NCBI RefSeq assembly: GCF_010389155.1
Contig: NC_057764.1
Coordinates: 17,856,001 to 17,920,000, forward strand
DNA: 64,000 nt
Direction of reading: 5' to 3'
Origin: Erigeron canadensis
Lineage: Eukaryota; Streptophyta; Magnoliopsida; Asterales; Asteraceae
Below are positions 1 through 11,609 of the stretch, piece after piece (within the stretch, counting starts at the first letter, position 1; each line of letters opens with the position of its first letter). Below the pieces are notes generated by a model. The model had not been told where the DNA came from. It made no database searches and was given only the letters and a program-made list of their open reading frames with translations. A program made the translations under genes and the position numbers.

Positions 1-287
1 TTTACAACAAAGCCCCTGAGCTTCTCTCAATATTCCAAACACCTACTATATAATTTCTGAAACCTTTGTTCGCTTGCATCTCGACAACTGATCGACCCTT
101 GTAATGGCTTAAACGACAAGACTCGATCAACCTTCGTGATAGGCTTAACATACGAAGTTGTTGAGGTGTGGGAGAGTAGGGTTAGGAGTTATATAGACAA
201 GATGATGCTCTGGCAGGCAAGTGCTATAGAAGTTCTTTGAGTTTAATACAACGACCTTCGCAACTCCTTATACTAAACAGGGGGGCT
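1..287 (+). mobile_element. 3' internal end of a Ty3/gypsy element
   Basis: No coding sequence is visible. The stretch ends in a purine-rich tract (about 275-285, AAACAGGGGGG) directly before the TG that opens the LTR at 288, the usual place of the polypurine tract that primes plus-strand DNA. I read it as the last internal bases of an element whose body lies left of the window. The family is not identifiable from this part. Confidence 0.55.
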
Positions 288-726
288 TGTTGGTGTTACC
301 CACACAGCCTCATTACGGAGTCTACACGCAGCCTCACTACGAATCCTACACGCAGCCTTACTACGGAGCCTACACGCAGACTACCTTGGATCCGATAATT
401 ATGGAAAAGATATACATTATCCCAATATGAAGATTTTCACTTATCTCTTAGACAGTTGGTTACGCGGAAGATAACTATGAACCCCCTAAAAGTAGCAACA
501 AATCTATTCCAATAGGGAAAAACCCTACTTGGAGGACCCGATACATCTACCCTATAAATAGGGGCACAATATACACAATAGAGATCATTCCCTGCACTCT
601 CAACACACATACTACACATAGTTGGCGTACAAAAGGTTCTCACACCTTACCGCAAGGGAATCGCCAACATACAAACATCAACCCCTCATCCTCTCCATTC
701 TAGGATCCCGGTTCCGTGTACAAACA
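288..726 (+). repeat. 3' LTR of a gypsy element
   Basis: The LTR opens with TGTTGGTG after a G-rich purine tract and closes at TACAAACA. It holds a strong TATA box (TATAAATA, 553-560) inside CCCTATAAATAGGGG. About 65 bases downstream is a hairpin with GTTGGCG (621-627) pairing with CGCCAAC (662-668). The same TATA plus hairpin block recurs in the LTR remnant ending at 44493, so both belong to related families. No primer binding site follows, which fits a 3' LTR. Near the start, about 20-base units of the type CTACACGCAGCCT repeat (roughly 307-380). Confidence 0.7.
553..560 (+). promoter_or_regulatory. TATA box of gypsy LTR
   Basis: TATAAATA lies within a near-palindromic CCCTATAAATAGGGG. It is placed in the LTR as a U3 promoter would be, with the conserved U5-type hairpin downstream. 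Confidence 0.55.
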
Positions 727-737
727 CCCGCAAAAAG

Positions 738-932
738 TAAACGATTAATGTAAAATTTTTACGTTGACCAATCAAAAACTTCTACGTGGCAGCTCATATG
801 GTGTGCCATATATACACTTTTACATTAGTCTTTCAATTTAACGAGTTAGTTACATAAAATGAACCAAATAAAAGTTACATTTATACAATAGTAAAAGTGT
901 AAAAGTTACTTACACCTCCAGATACTAAACCC
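738..932. mobile_element. Truncated Mutator-like MITE
   Basis: This matches the centre and right arm of the complete MITE at 15610-15902, with the loop in the opposite orientation. The left arm is missing: similarity starts at AAACGATTAATG, eleven bases after the gypsy LTR end. The right end AGATACTAAACCC matches the terminal inverted repeat of the full copy. With one end lost, no target duplication can be tested. Confidence 0.65.
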
Positions 933-1579
933 TATAATTTAGCCTTAACTTAAACTCTTAACTATATGACATTATTTTATTTTTGTATATTTATGCAAAC
1001 ATAGTTTTCCTTCATTAAGGATATTATAGGTATATGTCACACCCCGACTAGGGCGGAAAACTCGGGGTGCAAGATACAGCACACGCACACATGGATGTTA
1101 CATAGGAATAGCTAAATGAGTGCATAGATTTAACATAAATAGTCGAATACATAGTTCAAATAAGCAAAACATAGTTCACAAACATAAGTTCCATAGCATT
1201 CAAATAAAATATAAGATAAGTTCCCACGCAGGGGAAACGATTAGGCATAATGTCGACTAACACATAGAAAAGCATGCAAAACTCCAAATCCTAAGCCTGA
1301 AGTCTGCTACGAGTCCCATGCTACCATTCCTAGCCACGATTAGCTTGATTACCTGAAAGGAATACTTAAAAGAGTCAACACAAAGGTTGGTGAGTTTGTA
1401 GGTTTGAAATCATAGTTGTTTACTGGAAACCTTGTTTAAATCACAAATTGAATGCTTAAATAACCACTTTTAACATTTATCGTTTGAATAAAATAAGTTT
1501 TATGCCGTTAAGAATGAATAACTTAAATAACGTAGTATGAAGTGGCTATAGACCTACTTACGATACATAAGTATGAGTA

Positions 1580-1815
1580 TGTGAATCAGCGTGCACTTAC
1601 GGTCGACCTGGCTAGTATGAATATCAATCGTGCACTTACAGTCATCAACATGACATGGCTAGTATGTATCAATCATGCACTTACAGTCATCAACACATGA
1701 CATGGCTAGTATGTATCAATCGTGCACTTACAGTCATCAACATGACATGGCTAGTATGTATCAATCGTGCACTTACAGTCAACAACATGACATAGCTAGT
1801 ATGTATATCGTATAG
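1580..1815 (-). repeat. Tandem array inside the chromovirus solo LTR
   Basis: About five units of roughly 45 bases built on GTGCACTTACAGTCATCAAC and GACATGGCTAGTATG. The array occupies the same relative LTR position as the 43-base array of the Tekay-like LTR (5032-5280), although the unit sequence differs. The ORFs crossing it are repeat artefacts. Confidence 0.75.
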
Positions 1816-2074
1816 TAGTCTAATAGCCATAGAATAAACAATGAAAGCAGTTACGGCATATATGAAAGCATATTTTTGTATTCCTTTCACCCCAAAACTT
1901 AAGTAAAAAGGGCCTACGAAAACTCACCTGAAAGCTAGCAACAAGTTTAAGCTAAGCAAGATATCAGAAAGCAAGCAATCAATCTGTTTCAAGTTATCGA
2001 AATTAAGTATGTATTCATTATAAGAAAGCGTGCTCATAACGTGCCACCAAGTGTCGACTAAGTTGTCCAAAAGC

Positions 2075-2255
2075 GTACTAGTTTGACTTTGACCACCTTT
2101 TACAAGTTTGACCAAAGTTGACCAATTTACGAGTTTGACTAAGTTGAGCAAATCGACAAAAGTTGACCAAGGTTGACCAAGTTGACCAAATCGAGTTAGT
2201 AATCGAAATCCGAGGTCTCAATTGAAAGTTGGGGTCTTAAATTGAATTCGAGGTC
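2075..2255 (-). repeat. GTTGACC-type short repeats in the solo LTR
   Basis: Repeated AGTTGACCAA and GTTTGACTAAG words (2087-2195) are followed by GAGGTCT words (2213-2255). The GAGGTC words are kin to the CGAGGTCG words at 14870-15012 on the far side of the nested insertions, which supports one original LTR. Confidence 0.55.
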
Positions 2256-3400
2256 TGATGTGCGTTTTTTTTTATGAAACTATCTAAGTTTTAAATTTAT
2301 AAAATCAAGGTTTTACCTAATCTATCTTAAAACGCAACTAAGAGCAGTTTACTCTGTCTAGTAGGAATATAGTCTAGGTAAGTCCAGGGTCGTTCGCAGG
2401 GAACTTAAACTAAGGAAATTAAAATACTTAAGTTAAGATTACAGTTTTCTTTGGGGGGTCTCCTAGTTAACTAATTGCATATGAAATTAAAGACAATAAT
2501 AAATGTAAAACTGACATTCGTTTGGTTTTGATTGACATGCTTAAAAGTGGTTATAGTTGAAGTTGTTGAACGACTCTTTTCATATTCAGATTCTCGTTAG
2601 ATTCACTTGAATTATTTAGCCTGACTGCCTTTCGACTGGTCAGACACTTCAATGAGTTCCTGTTAAGGTCACTCACTGAGCTTTAAAACCTGAGCTTGTA
2701 ACTATGACTGAAATCTTTTATGTAAGTCTTTGTTCTTGTTAAAGTTAAAAGACATTGATTACCCTAACCACCTGGATCTGGTTTCCGTTCGCCAGATCAG
2801 CTAGATTAACCTAATTAAACACATACTCGTTTGAACCAATTATTAATTCTCAATCAAATGTCCAGTTATAGATCAAATGGTTACACTGATTAAAGACGAT
2901 CAATGTTTCGCAAACAGATTAAAATGACCCTGGAGCCGCTGATCAGTTCGACTCGACCAAATCAATAAAAATCAGTTTGTATATGAAAACAAATAACAAT
3001 TCAGATTCAAATAAATATGGATCAACGATTTAGCATAGAAACTGTTCAACAATCAACCATAATCAACAATCAAGTCATGTTTACATCACGTCCAAACGAA
3101 TGTCTAGTAACTTAGCTACTCATAAAATGAGTAGCCATGAACAATCTGATAAAATAAAATAACATAGAAATCTAGAGATAACGGAAAGAAAGAAAGAATG
3201 TAGAACCGGGTGATTATAAATTACAAGGTTGGATTCCCAAGCGTCTAATGATGTTAGATCTGCTCCGTAGTGCGTAAGAGGTCCAAATTCTCGATCCCTA
3301 GCCGTCACTTTTGACCTATGTGCTCTGCTTCCGTTTTTAGGGTTTATAATGGGGTATTTATAGGCAAAATACGAAAAACCCTAATTCTGGCCGACTTAGC

Positions 3401-3535
3401 CCAGCGACGCTGGTTACTGAGGAGCGACGTTGGTGTGTGCCTGAAGGGGACCAGCGACGCTGGTGACTAAGGAGCGTCGCTGGTCTGGTTCCTGTACGAT
3501 TCCAGCTGCGTTGGTTAGTCCACCAGCGACGCTGG
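3401..3535. repeat. Cluster of 13-base palindromes (CCAGCGACGCTGG)
   Basis: Exact copies lie at 3401-3413, 3451-3463 and 3523-3535. Variants lie at 3421-3433, 3471-3483 and 3502-3514. Each is an odd palindrome, CCAGCG-A-CGCTGG. The cluster lies about 230-375 bases from the 5' end of the Athila-type solo LTR, the same offset as the ATTGCGCCGCAAT cluster in the other Athila LTR. Confidence 0.85.
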
Positions 3536-3907
3536 TTGCTCCAGTTCGCATGCGTTTCCTTGTTTTAGCTCTTAATCTTCATACGTGCATCTCCCGAACT
3601 TCATCCTTAATCTTCCTAAGCTCATTTCTACTCTCTCGATCTGTCATCTCTCAAATCAAACTTGTTCACAAACTGTAACAACCGCCTTAGAAATAATTTA
3701 AATAAATCCATGATATGTTCTAGTTTCGAATATGTGCTCACATGAAGATCTATTCACTCTTAAATCTTAAATTATAAGACGCGTCTATGGTCTATTATGA
3801 TAAGAATGTTAGGTTTCAAGACGTAAGCGATTGTATTCAAGAAATTCTAGTCTGAAAATGTTTCATTTAGACCCTACAATTATTAGAATCATTAATTAAG
3901 GGAAAAC

Positions 3908-3915
3908 TATAAAAG
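3908..3915 (+). promoter_or_regulatory. TATA box of the Tekay-like LTR
   Basis: TATAAAAG is followed within about 60 bases by a C-run and (CT)n tract typical of a plant 5' leader. The same block is present in the 3' LTR at 11844-11851. Confidence 0.6.
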
Positions 3916-5031
3916 GGTTAGAAAACCCCATTTTTCTACTTCTTCACCATTCCCCCCCCCCCCCCATCTCACCTCTCTCTCTCTCTAAAAACACACACAT
4001 ACATTCACCATCTTCACCCACAAAAATTCATCATTTGATTTTGAGTTCTTAAACCAAGATTTCTTGCATTTTTAGCTTCCTTGTGATAATCAAAACATAT
4101 TTCTAGTATCGATTTTCAGGTAATGACAGCAAATTTTGAGATTTTCATCAAAATAAAAGTTTACTTTTCAAGTGTATGTTCTTGATGATTTGGTCCATTT
4201 TGGTGTAAAAATCGTGTTAAAAGTTAGTGGGTTTGTGTCTAAAAGTGTTTAGTAACCTTTTCGTGATCAAATTTGGGTCGTAAACATGTTTTAATCTTCA
4301 AAACCCTCGTTTTTGTTGAACAGTCCCAAATTCGTCCTAGAAACACTTAAAACGAATTTAGTATCCTAGAAACGAATTTAAGTCTTCCAAAACGAAGTTA
4401 AGCTTCAAAACGAACTTAAGCTCCAAACAAACTTAAGTCCTCAAACGAATTTAAGGTCTATCTTCGTTCAGATACACCTTACGAATTTAAGGTTTATCTT
4501 CGTTCAGATACACCTTACGAATTTAAAGTCTATTTTCGTTAGTTGTAGAAATCAGATTTTATACTTCGTTGTAATCCAAGTCTATCATGTACAAGGAAAC
4601 CCTAATTAAGGTATAATCAAGACATATTCGATCTTGTTTATCAAAGTGCGAGTTTAAAGACGTTCATTACGAGTCTAGTGTATGAAAAACACTGTTGAGT
4701 CAAACGTTTAAGGATCTTTAGTGAACCAAATCATCAGTACATCAAGGACACTTAGTAAATAAATAATCACGAGAACTAATACATGTATCCATCTATGCTC
4801 AATGGTTTGTGATTAGGTTGACATCAAGACATACTTGGATTCGAGTAGATATATTTTACTATATCTGTGCTTATACCCTGTGCTTGTAGAACTACGCTTG
4901 TAGCAGATCACTGTGAGTCTTCGTAGCCCCTTTTTCTTTACTTATTTCGGGGTGAAAGGAATACTACTCATGCTTTTATACATGTCGTAACTACTTTTAC
5001 TACTCTTTGGCTATTTGACTACTTGTTACAT

Positions 5032-5280
5032 ATTAGCCGGTCCTATTGAGGATTGTGTGTGCTCTATTGATACTATTAGCCGGTCCTATTGAGGATTGTG
5101 TGTGCTCTATTGATACTATTAGCCGGTCCTATTGAGGATTGTGTGTGCTCTATTGATACTATTAGCCGGTCCTATTGAGGATTGTGTGTGCTCTATTGAT
5201 ACTATTAGCCGGTCCTATTGAGGATTGTGTGTGCTCTGTTGATACTATTAGCCGGTCCTATCGAGGATTGTGTGTGCTCG
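5032..5280 (+). repeat. 43-base tandem array in the 5' LTR
   Basis: Six copies of a 43-base unit beginning ATTAGCCGGTCCTATTGAGG start at 5032, 5075, 5118, 5161, 5204 and 5247; the last is divergent and partial. The 86-residue ORF across it is an artefact. The 3' LTR carries the same six copies. Confidence 0.95.
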
Positions 5281-5751
5281 CTTACTTATGTGCAAGTTGG
5301 TCACTAGCCACTACATACGACTTAATAATTGAGATCTATTGGCGGTATAAAATGTTTTTATACTACTTGTTTATACTCAAACCTACGAACTCACCAACCT
5401 TTGTGTTGACTCTTTTAAGTATTCCTTTCAGGTAATCAGGCTAATCGTGGCTAGGTGTGGTAGCATGGGACTATTAGCAGACTTCAGGATTTAGGGTTGG
5501 AGTTTGCATGCTTGTAATTTGTGGTTGGTGGCAATATGCCCAATCGTATCCCCTGCGTGGGACTTTTCATACTTGATTTGCTCATCTTTGTTGAACTTGT
5601 GTGTAATAACTACTACTATGCTTGTTTGGTTGTGAAATTGACTATTTATGTTTATTCTAAGCACTTATTTAGTATTCATATGTAACATCCATGTGCGCGT
5701 GTGCTTTATCTTACATCCCGAGTTTTCCGCCGCTATCGGGGTGTTACAGAT

Positions 5752-5763
5752 TGGTATCAGAGC
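5752..5763 (+). other. Primer binding site, initiator tRNA-Met type
   Basis: TGGTATCAGAGC lies three bases after the LTR end. This is the usual complement to the 3' end of plant initiator tRNA-Met used to start minus-strand DNA. Confidence 0.9.
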
Positions 5764-6667
5764 CGTGGTTATAGTGAATTAGGTGGTTTTGCCTAGACTA
5801 TAACTTAGGAACCGCACGTAGCATGCATGATAGGATTTATGTGTGCATTCAAACTCTATGGATTTTATCTATATCTGCGATATTCATGTTATTATACTCA
5901 TTCATGCGCAGATCCTAGAACCATGCTACCTTGCCACGTGTACTCATGCTATTGGTATTCGATCTATGAGATGTGTTAAATTTAAATAATAATAATAAGT
6001 TAGCGATATGAAGTGTTATTAGCAAGGAAGTATGGCGATATATCATCATAGAAAAGCCTGATCAACTTTTCGCGTGTGGTATATTTTCTATGGACTTGAT
6101 GGCAACATGGATCGTGCCTTAGATGGTTAGAGTGTGATAGCAACTCTGGCATGTTCAATAGGTATTGGTCGGGTGGAGGGTTAGCCGCTGGTACACCCTG
6201 TATACATACCTTTGCCAATATCTAGGGAGCATGTCAGTACCGTGAGCCGACCTTGCATTAGATGTACTAGAGGTGTGGAGGGTTAGCCGCTGGTACACCC
6301 TGTATACATACACCGCTAGTGCAACGGATGTAGGTGTTAGATCCGGACCACACTTTGGCTGTCGAAAAGTAATCGGGATTAAAAATTTTCATTTAAGTTG
6401 AAATGGTTGTAGTATTCATCTTGCAAACTATCTTTCATGAAACGAAGATTCTATTGTAATATTACTCTGTGCTGCATGATTTATATTGATGATAATGTTC
6501 ACTTTTCAGACATAATGCTCAATCTCTTGAATTACATGTGATATTGAAAGTAAAATGTTTAGGATTCTAGAAAACTAACACGAGTGTGTTGAGAGTGTGT
6601 AATTGACGTCACGAATGACTATACCTTCATTCTAACGCCGAACCCGTCTTTTCCTAATATAGGGAAA
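5764..6667 (+). other. Untranslated leader of the Tekay-like element
   Basis: About 900 bases without a convincing ORF. It contains a direct repeat of about 36 bases (TGGAGGGTTAGCCGCTGGTA onward) at 6173-6209 and 6276-6311. A 72-residue minus-strand ORF here (6000-6218) has no support. Confidence 0.6.
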
Positions 6668-9514
6668 ATGGTGCGAACAAGAGCAAACCCGAATGTCGAA
6701 GCACAAGATAATGGTGTTGGTCGTGGTAACCCTGGAGGTGGTCGTGGCAACCCGAGAGGAGGTCGTGGAGGGCAGCAAGAAAGAGGCCGTGGTAGAGGTC
6801 GTGGTGGTCGTGGTGATGGCATGGGTCATGGCGAGAACCCTGATTTAGCTACTATCATTGCAGAGCAGTTGGCAGCTTCAATGCCTACTATCATCGAACA
6901 AGTGACTGCTGCATTGGGTGCTGTCCCGAACCAGAACCGAAGAGCACCTGAAGTTGAAGCTGAATCTGTAAGAGTTGCACCGCAACAAGTGAATCAAGAA
7001 CCAGAGAAATCTGACCCCGAAGTGGAGTTTGTTGATGATGGTGTGTATGTGGGCCCTGGACCCAGAAGAATTCCTAGAAATGATGAGTATGCTATGGGGA
7101 GAAGAGGTTGCAGTTACACCGAGTTTAAGAAGTGTGGTCCCCCAGATTATAACGGGAAAGGAGGAGCTGGTGTGTTTATGAAGTGGTTGGAGAAGTTGGA
7201 AGCAGTCACGGACATAAGTGAATGTCCATCTCATCAGAGGGTAAGATTCACTGGAGGTTCATTCACCGATGATGCACTGTCATGGTGGAATACTTTGTTA
7301 AGAGCCCGTGGAAGAACTACTACTTTCGAGACACCATGGGATCAGTTTAAAGAGATGATGAAGAACCGATTTTGTCCACTAAATGAGATGCAGAAGATTG
7401 AGCAAGAGTTTTGGCACCACACCATGGTGGGATCTGGCCATGCAGAGTATACTAGCAAGTTTCAAGAGTTGGCTAGATTGGTACCACATTTGGTGACTCC
7501 TGAGTCAAAGTTGATTGAGAGATACATCTACGGTCTCATTCCTCAGATCCGTAACACCCTGACTGGCATTCCTCCTTACTCGATTGAAGAAACAATTCGA
7601 AGAACCAGTGCCATGACTGATGACTTGGTTAGGGCTGGGACACTAACAAGGTCTGCAGAAAAGAAAAGAGACTTTGGTGGACCCAGTAAAAGAAGAGACT
7701 TCAGAGCTGACAAGAGGGTCAGAGTTGGAAAGGTGTTTGCAGCAGTTGAGCCGGGGCAGAAGGCGTATGTTGGCCAATTTCCACAGTGTGCTACTTGTAC
7801 TTATCATCATTCAACAGCAGTGCCATGCCGATTTTGTCAGAATTGTCAGAAGTTTGGACATTTGGCTAGAGATTGCAGGATTGCCAGAGCTCCAGCAGCA
7901 CCACCTCATGTAGCACCGTTGAACGCTAGAAACCCACCAGTCAATCGCGGAGGATGCTACGAGTGCGGTAGCACTGATCACTACCAGAATGTTTGCCCAA
8001 GAGTTGCTAGACGACCCATTCCAGCCGCAGCTAATCAGAATTCATTGCAGATTGCAGCACCAAATCCTCCCAGAGTTAACCAAGCCCAGCAGGCCAGGGG
8101 CCGAGTCTTTGCCTTGAACGCGGTGGAAGCTGCTAACGATCCTAACGTTGTCACGGGTACATTTCTCTTAAATAATCATCTAGCTACTGTGTTATTCGAT
8201 ACGGGTGCCGACCATAGTTTTATCTCCACTAACTTCGTGTGTATTATTAACGTGAAACCCATTCGTACTCATGCTTGCTATGAAATAGAGGTAGCTAGTG
8301 GTGAAATCTCTAAACTTGACAAATTTGTGCCTAAATGTGTGTTAACACTAGATACTCATTCATACTATATAGATCTAATCCCGTTTGAAATGGGCAGCTT
8401 TGATGTAATAGTGGGGATGGATTGGTTATCTCGGGTAGATGCAACCATTGTATGTCGTGCAAAAATTCTTAGAATCCCCTTAAGTGGGGGAGAGGTATTA
8501 GAAATTCAAGGCGAGAGACCCGAGTCACACAAACAGATCCTAATGAGCACTACAACTGAAGTAACCAAACTAACTGATATACAAATAGTTTGTGAATTTC
8601 CCAATGTCTTTCCTGATGACATCCAGGGATTACCCCCGTCTCGCCAAGTCGAATTCCGAATCGATCTCATTCCTGACGCTATGCCGGTAGCAAAGACACC
8701 ATATCGTTTAGCACCTTCTGAAATGCAAGAACTCGAGTCACAGTTGCAAGAGTTACAAGATAAGGGATTCATTCGACCAAGTTCATCGCCATGGGGTGCA
8801 CCGATACTATTTGTAAAGAAGAAGGACGGATCTTTACCGCGCATTAAGAATCGATATCCTTTACCGCGCATCGATGATTTGTTTGATCAATTGCAAGGCG
8901 CAAAGTACTTCTCAAAAATCGATCTTCGATCGGGCTATCATCAGTTAAGAGTTCGTGAAGAAGACGTACCGAAAACGGCGTTTAGCACGAGATATGGGCA
9001 CTTTGAGTTCTTAGTGATGCCTTTTGGTCTGACGAACGCACCCGCCGTTTTCATGGATCTCATGAACCGTGTATGTAGACCCTACCTTGATAAATTCATC
9101 ATCGTATTCATCGACGACATCCTCATTTATTCCGAGATGAAACAGGAGCATGAAGTGCACTTGAGGAAAGCCTTAGAACTTCTAAGAGCTGAAAAGTTGT
9201 ACGAGAAGTTTTCAAAATGTGAATTTTGGTTGGAGGAAGTAAAGTTTTTGGGCCATGTAGTTGACAAAAATGGAATCAAGGTCGACCCCAGTAAAATAGA
9301 AGCAGTAGAGAATTGGAGAAGGCCAGAGACACCGACAGAGATCAGACAGTTTCTCGGTTTAGCAGGCTACTACCGACGATTTATCGAGAACTTCTCAAAG
9401 ATCGCACAACCTCTTACCCTGTTGACGCATAAAGATAGGAGTTTCGAATGGGGAGAGAAACAAGAAGAAGCTTTCAGAATCTTGAAAGAGAAGTTATGTA
9501 ATGCCCAGTCTTAA
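6668..9514 (+). pseudogene. Gag-protease-reverse transcriptase of the Tekay-like element (defective)
   Basis: A 948-residue open frame. It starts with a Gly/Arg-rich stretch (about residues 20-55), then a retrotransposon gag domain (about 150-260) that builds the intracellular particle. Two CX2CX4HX4C zinc knuckles follow ([14 protein letters not shown] near 390, [14 protein letters not shown] near 430), then an aspartic protease ([12 protein letters not shown] near 511). The RT has the [11 protein letters not shown] block and FIDDI catalytic loop (near 814). After KKKDGS (near 720) the frame runs straight to [12 protein letters not shown]: the finger block that the Athila RT of this window has at about 35180-35215 is absent, and a 12-base word, TTTACCGCGCAT, is duplicated (8833-8844, 8860-8871). 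The frame leaves pol at 9514 after a one-base shift. Confidence 0.9.
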
Positions 9515-11367
9515 GTCTTCCTGAAGGGACCGATGATTTTATCGTTTATTGCGACGCGTCGGGTCAAGGCTTAGGATGTGTGCTGATGCAGCGAGGCAAG
9601 GTCATTGCATATGCCTCACGTCAACTGAAGATTCACGAAAAGAACTATACGACACACGATTTGGAGTTGGGAGCTATCGTTTTTGCACTCAAGTGTTGGA
9701 GACATTATCTATACGGGACAAAGAGTGTGATCTACACTGACCATAAGAGCCTCCAGCATATCTTCACTCAGAAAGACCTTAATATGCGCCAGAGACGATG
9801 GCTAGAGTTGTTTAGCGACTACGATTGTGAGATTCGATATCATCCCGGAAAGGCAAATGTAGTAGCAGACGCCTTGAGTAGGAAGGAGAGAGTTAGACCA
9901 AGACGAATTAGAGCCATGAGCATTACTGTGCATAACAGTCTGAAGGATAGGGTTATTGGGGCACAAGTAGAAGCAAACAAGAAAGAGAACATTGATAAAG
10001 AAGGGCTTGGAGGCATGATAGAACGGTTTACTCAAGGGAATGATGGAGGACTGTGCTTTTGTGATCGGATGTGGATACCACTGTACGGAGGACTAAGGAA
10101 ACTGATAATGGATGCAGCGCACAAGGCAGGATACTCTATACACCCGGGAATAGATAAGATGTATCAAGACTTGCGAGATTTATTTTGGTGGCCAGGGATG
10201 AAGAGCGATGTGGCAGTTTATGTGAGCAAGTGTCTAACGTGTTTGAGAGTTAAAGCGGAACATAAGAAGCCAGGAGGACTACTAACACAACCAGAGCTTC
10301 CCAGCTGGAAGTGGGAGAAGATCACTATGGATTTTGTCACGAAGTTACCAAGAACGAGTAGTGGTAAAGATGCTATATGGGTGGTGGTAGATCAACTGAC
10401 CAAGTCAGCGCATTTCATACCTATACGTGAAGATTATTCTATGGAGCAGTATGCACGTCTGTATCTTAAAGAGATTGTAGCTAAACACGGTGTCCCTGTA
10501 TCAATCATTAGTGATAGGGATAGTCGATTTACCTCAGGATTTTGGAGATCATTACAACGAGCTTTGGGAACGCGAATCGATATGAGCACAGCCTACCATC
10601 CGCAGTCAGACGGACAGAGTGAGAGAACGATTCAAACACTCGAAGACATGCTAAGAGCCTGTGTCATAGACTTTGGAGGAAGTTGGGACACTCATCTCCC
10701 ATTAGTCGAATTCTCGTATAACAACAGTTATCACGCAAGTATCGGGTGTCCACCTTATGAGGTTTTGTACGGAAGGAAATGTCGATCTCCACTCACATGG
10801 CATGAAGTAGGAGACATGCAACTAATAGGTCCAGAGATCATCCTCGAAACTACTGAAAGAGTTTCTCAAATCAAGGAGAATCTTCTGAAAGCAAGAGACA
10901 GACAAAAGAAATATGCAGACAACCGAAGGAAACCTTTAGAGTTTCAGGTTGGTGATCGAGTAATGCTTAAAGTTTCGCCATGGAAGGGCGTGGTCAGATT
11001 CATAAAGAGAGGGAAACTAGCTCCAAGATATGTTGGACCGTTTGAGATCGTAGAGCGCATTGGTGCAGTAGCCTACCGTTTGAAACTTCCCCAAGAACTA
11101 AGTAACGTACACGATGTCTTCCACGTATCGAACCTCAAGAAGTGCCTAGCCGATGAAACAACATATGTTCCTTTGAACGAGATACGAGTAGACAGTAACC
11201 TAAGCTTCAAGGAAGAACCCGTAGAAATTCTAGAACGAGTAGTCAAAAAGCTCAAGAGACATAAGTATACCATTGTGAAAGTTCGTTGGAACTCCCGTAG
11301 AGGTCCAGAATTCACTTGGGAACGAGAAGATCAGATGAAGCTTAAGTATCCGCATCTATTCGCTTAA
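9515..11367 (+). pseudogene. RNase H-integrase-chromodomain-like part of pol (out of frame)
   Basis: Continuation of the same polyprotein, one frame over; a 595-residue ORF opens internally at 9580. RNase H residues are visible (CDASG near 9550, YTDHKSL near 9738, DALSR near 9870). Integrase follows, with the His/Cys zinc-binding region (HPGIDKM near 10140, CLTCLRVK near 10230) and the D,D,E core (MDFVTKL near 10330, SDRDSRF near 10513, GQSERTI near 10617). The C-terminus ([20 protein letters not shown] near 11280) is the chromodomain-like end typical of Tekay/Del chromoviruses and thought to steer insertion. Apart from the entry frameshift I see no stop. Confidence 0.9.
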
Positions 11368-11596
11368 CGTATTATCCTAGTCTAGCAAGTAAACTTAAGG
11401 ACTTAATTCCTAACTTGATACTTGATGCTTATTATGCAATGTGATATTTGGAAAACTCAATGTGAAGCATGCTACTTGTTACTCTTGATGCAAATACACT
11501 TAGCACTAAACATGCAATCTAATACTTGTAAACTTAGTGTGCAAGCGAAGCATGAAACATGATGTGTAAATTCGAATTTCGGGACGCAATTCCTTT

Positions 11597-11609
11597 AAGT
11601 GGGGGAGAA
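11597..11609 (+). other. Polypurine tract of the Tekay-like element
   Basis: AAGTGGGGGAGAA lies directly against the TG of the 3' LTR, the standard position for the plus-strand primer. Confidence 0.85.

Larger units (their letters stand above)
3674..5748 (+). repeat. 5' LTR of the Tekay-like element
   Basis: 2,075 bases, opening TGTAACAACCG and closing GGGGTGTTACA. It has a TATA box (TATAAAAG, 3908-3915), a C15-type homopolymer and a CT microsatellite just downstream (about 3952-3990), 36-base units with CTTCGTTCAGATACACC (about 4450-4530) and a six-copy 43-base array (5032-5280). Confidence 0.95.

Noticed and set aside
5032..5280. Regular repeats that might suggest a CRISPR-like array
   Set aside because: Units are contiguous with no unique spacers, in a plant retrotransposon LTR.
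5175..5435. 86-residue ORF in the 5' LTR (and 13183-13416 in the 3' LTR)
   Set aside because: It is produced by the 43-base tandem array; there is no domain and it is repeated in both LTRs.
6619..6829. Pro- or Thr-rich minus-strand ORFs opposite gag
   Set aside because: Antisense shadows of the Gly/Arg-rich gag head.
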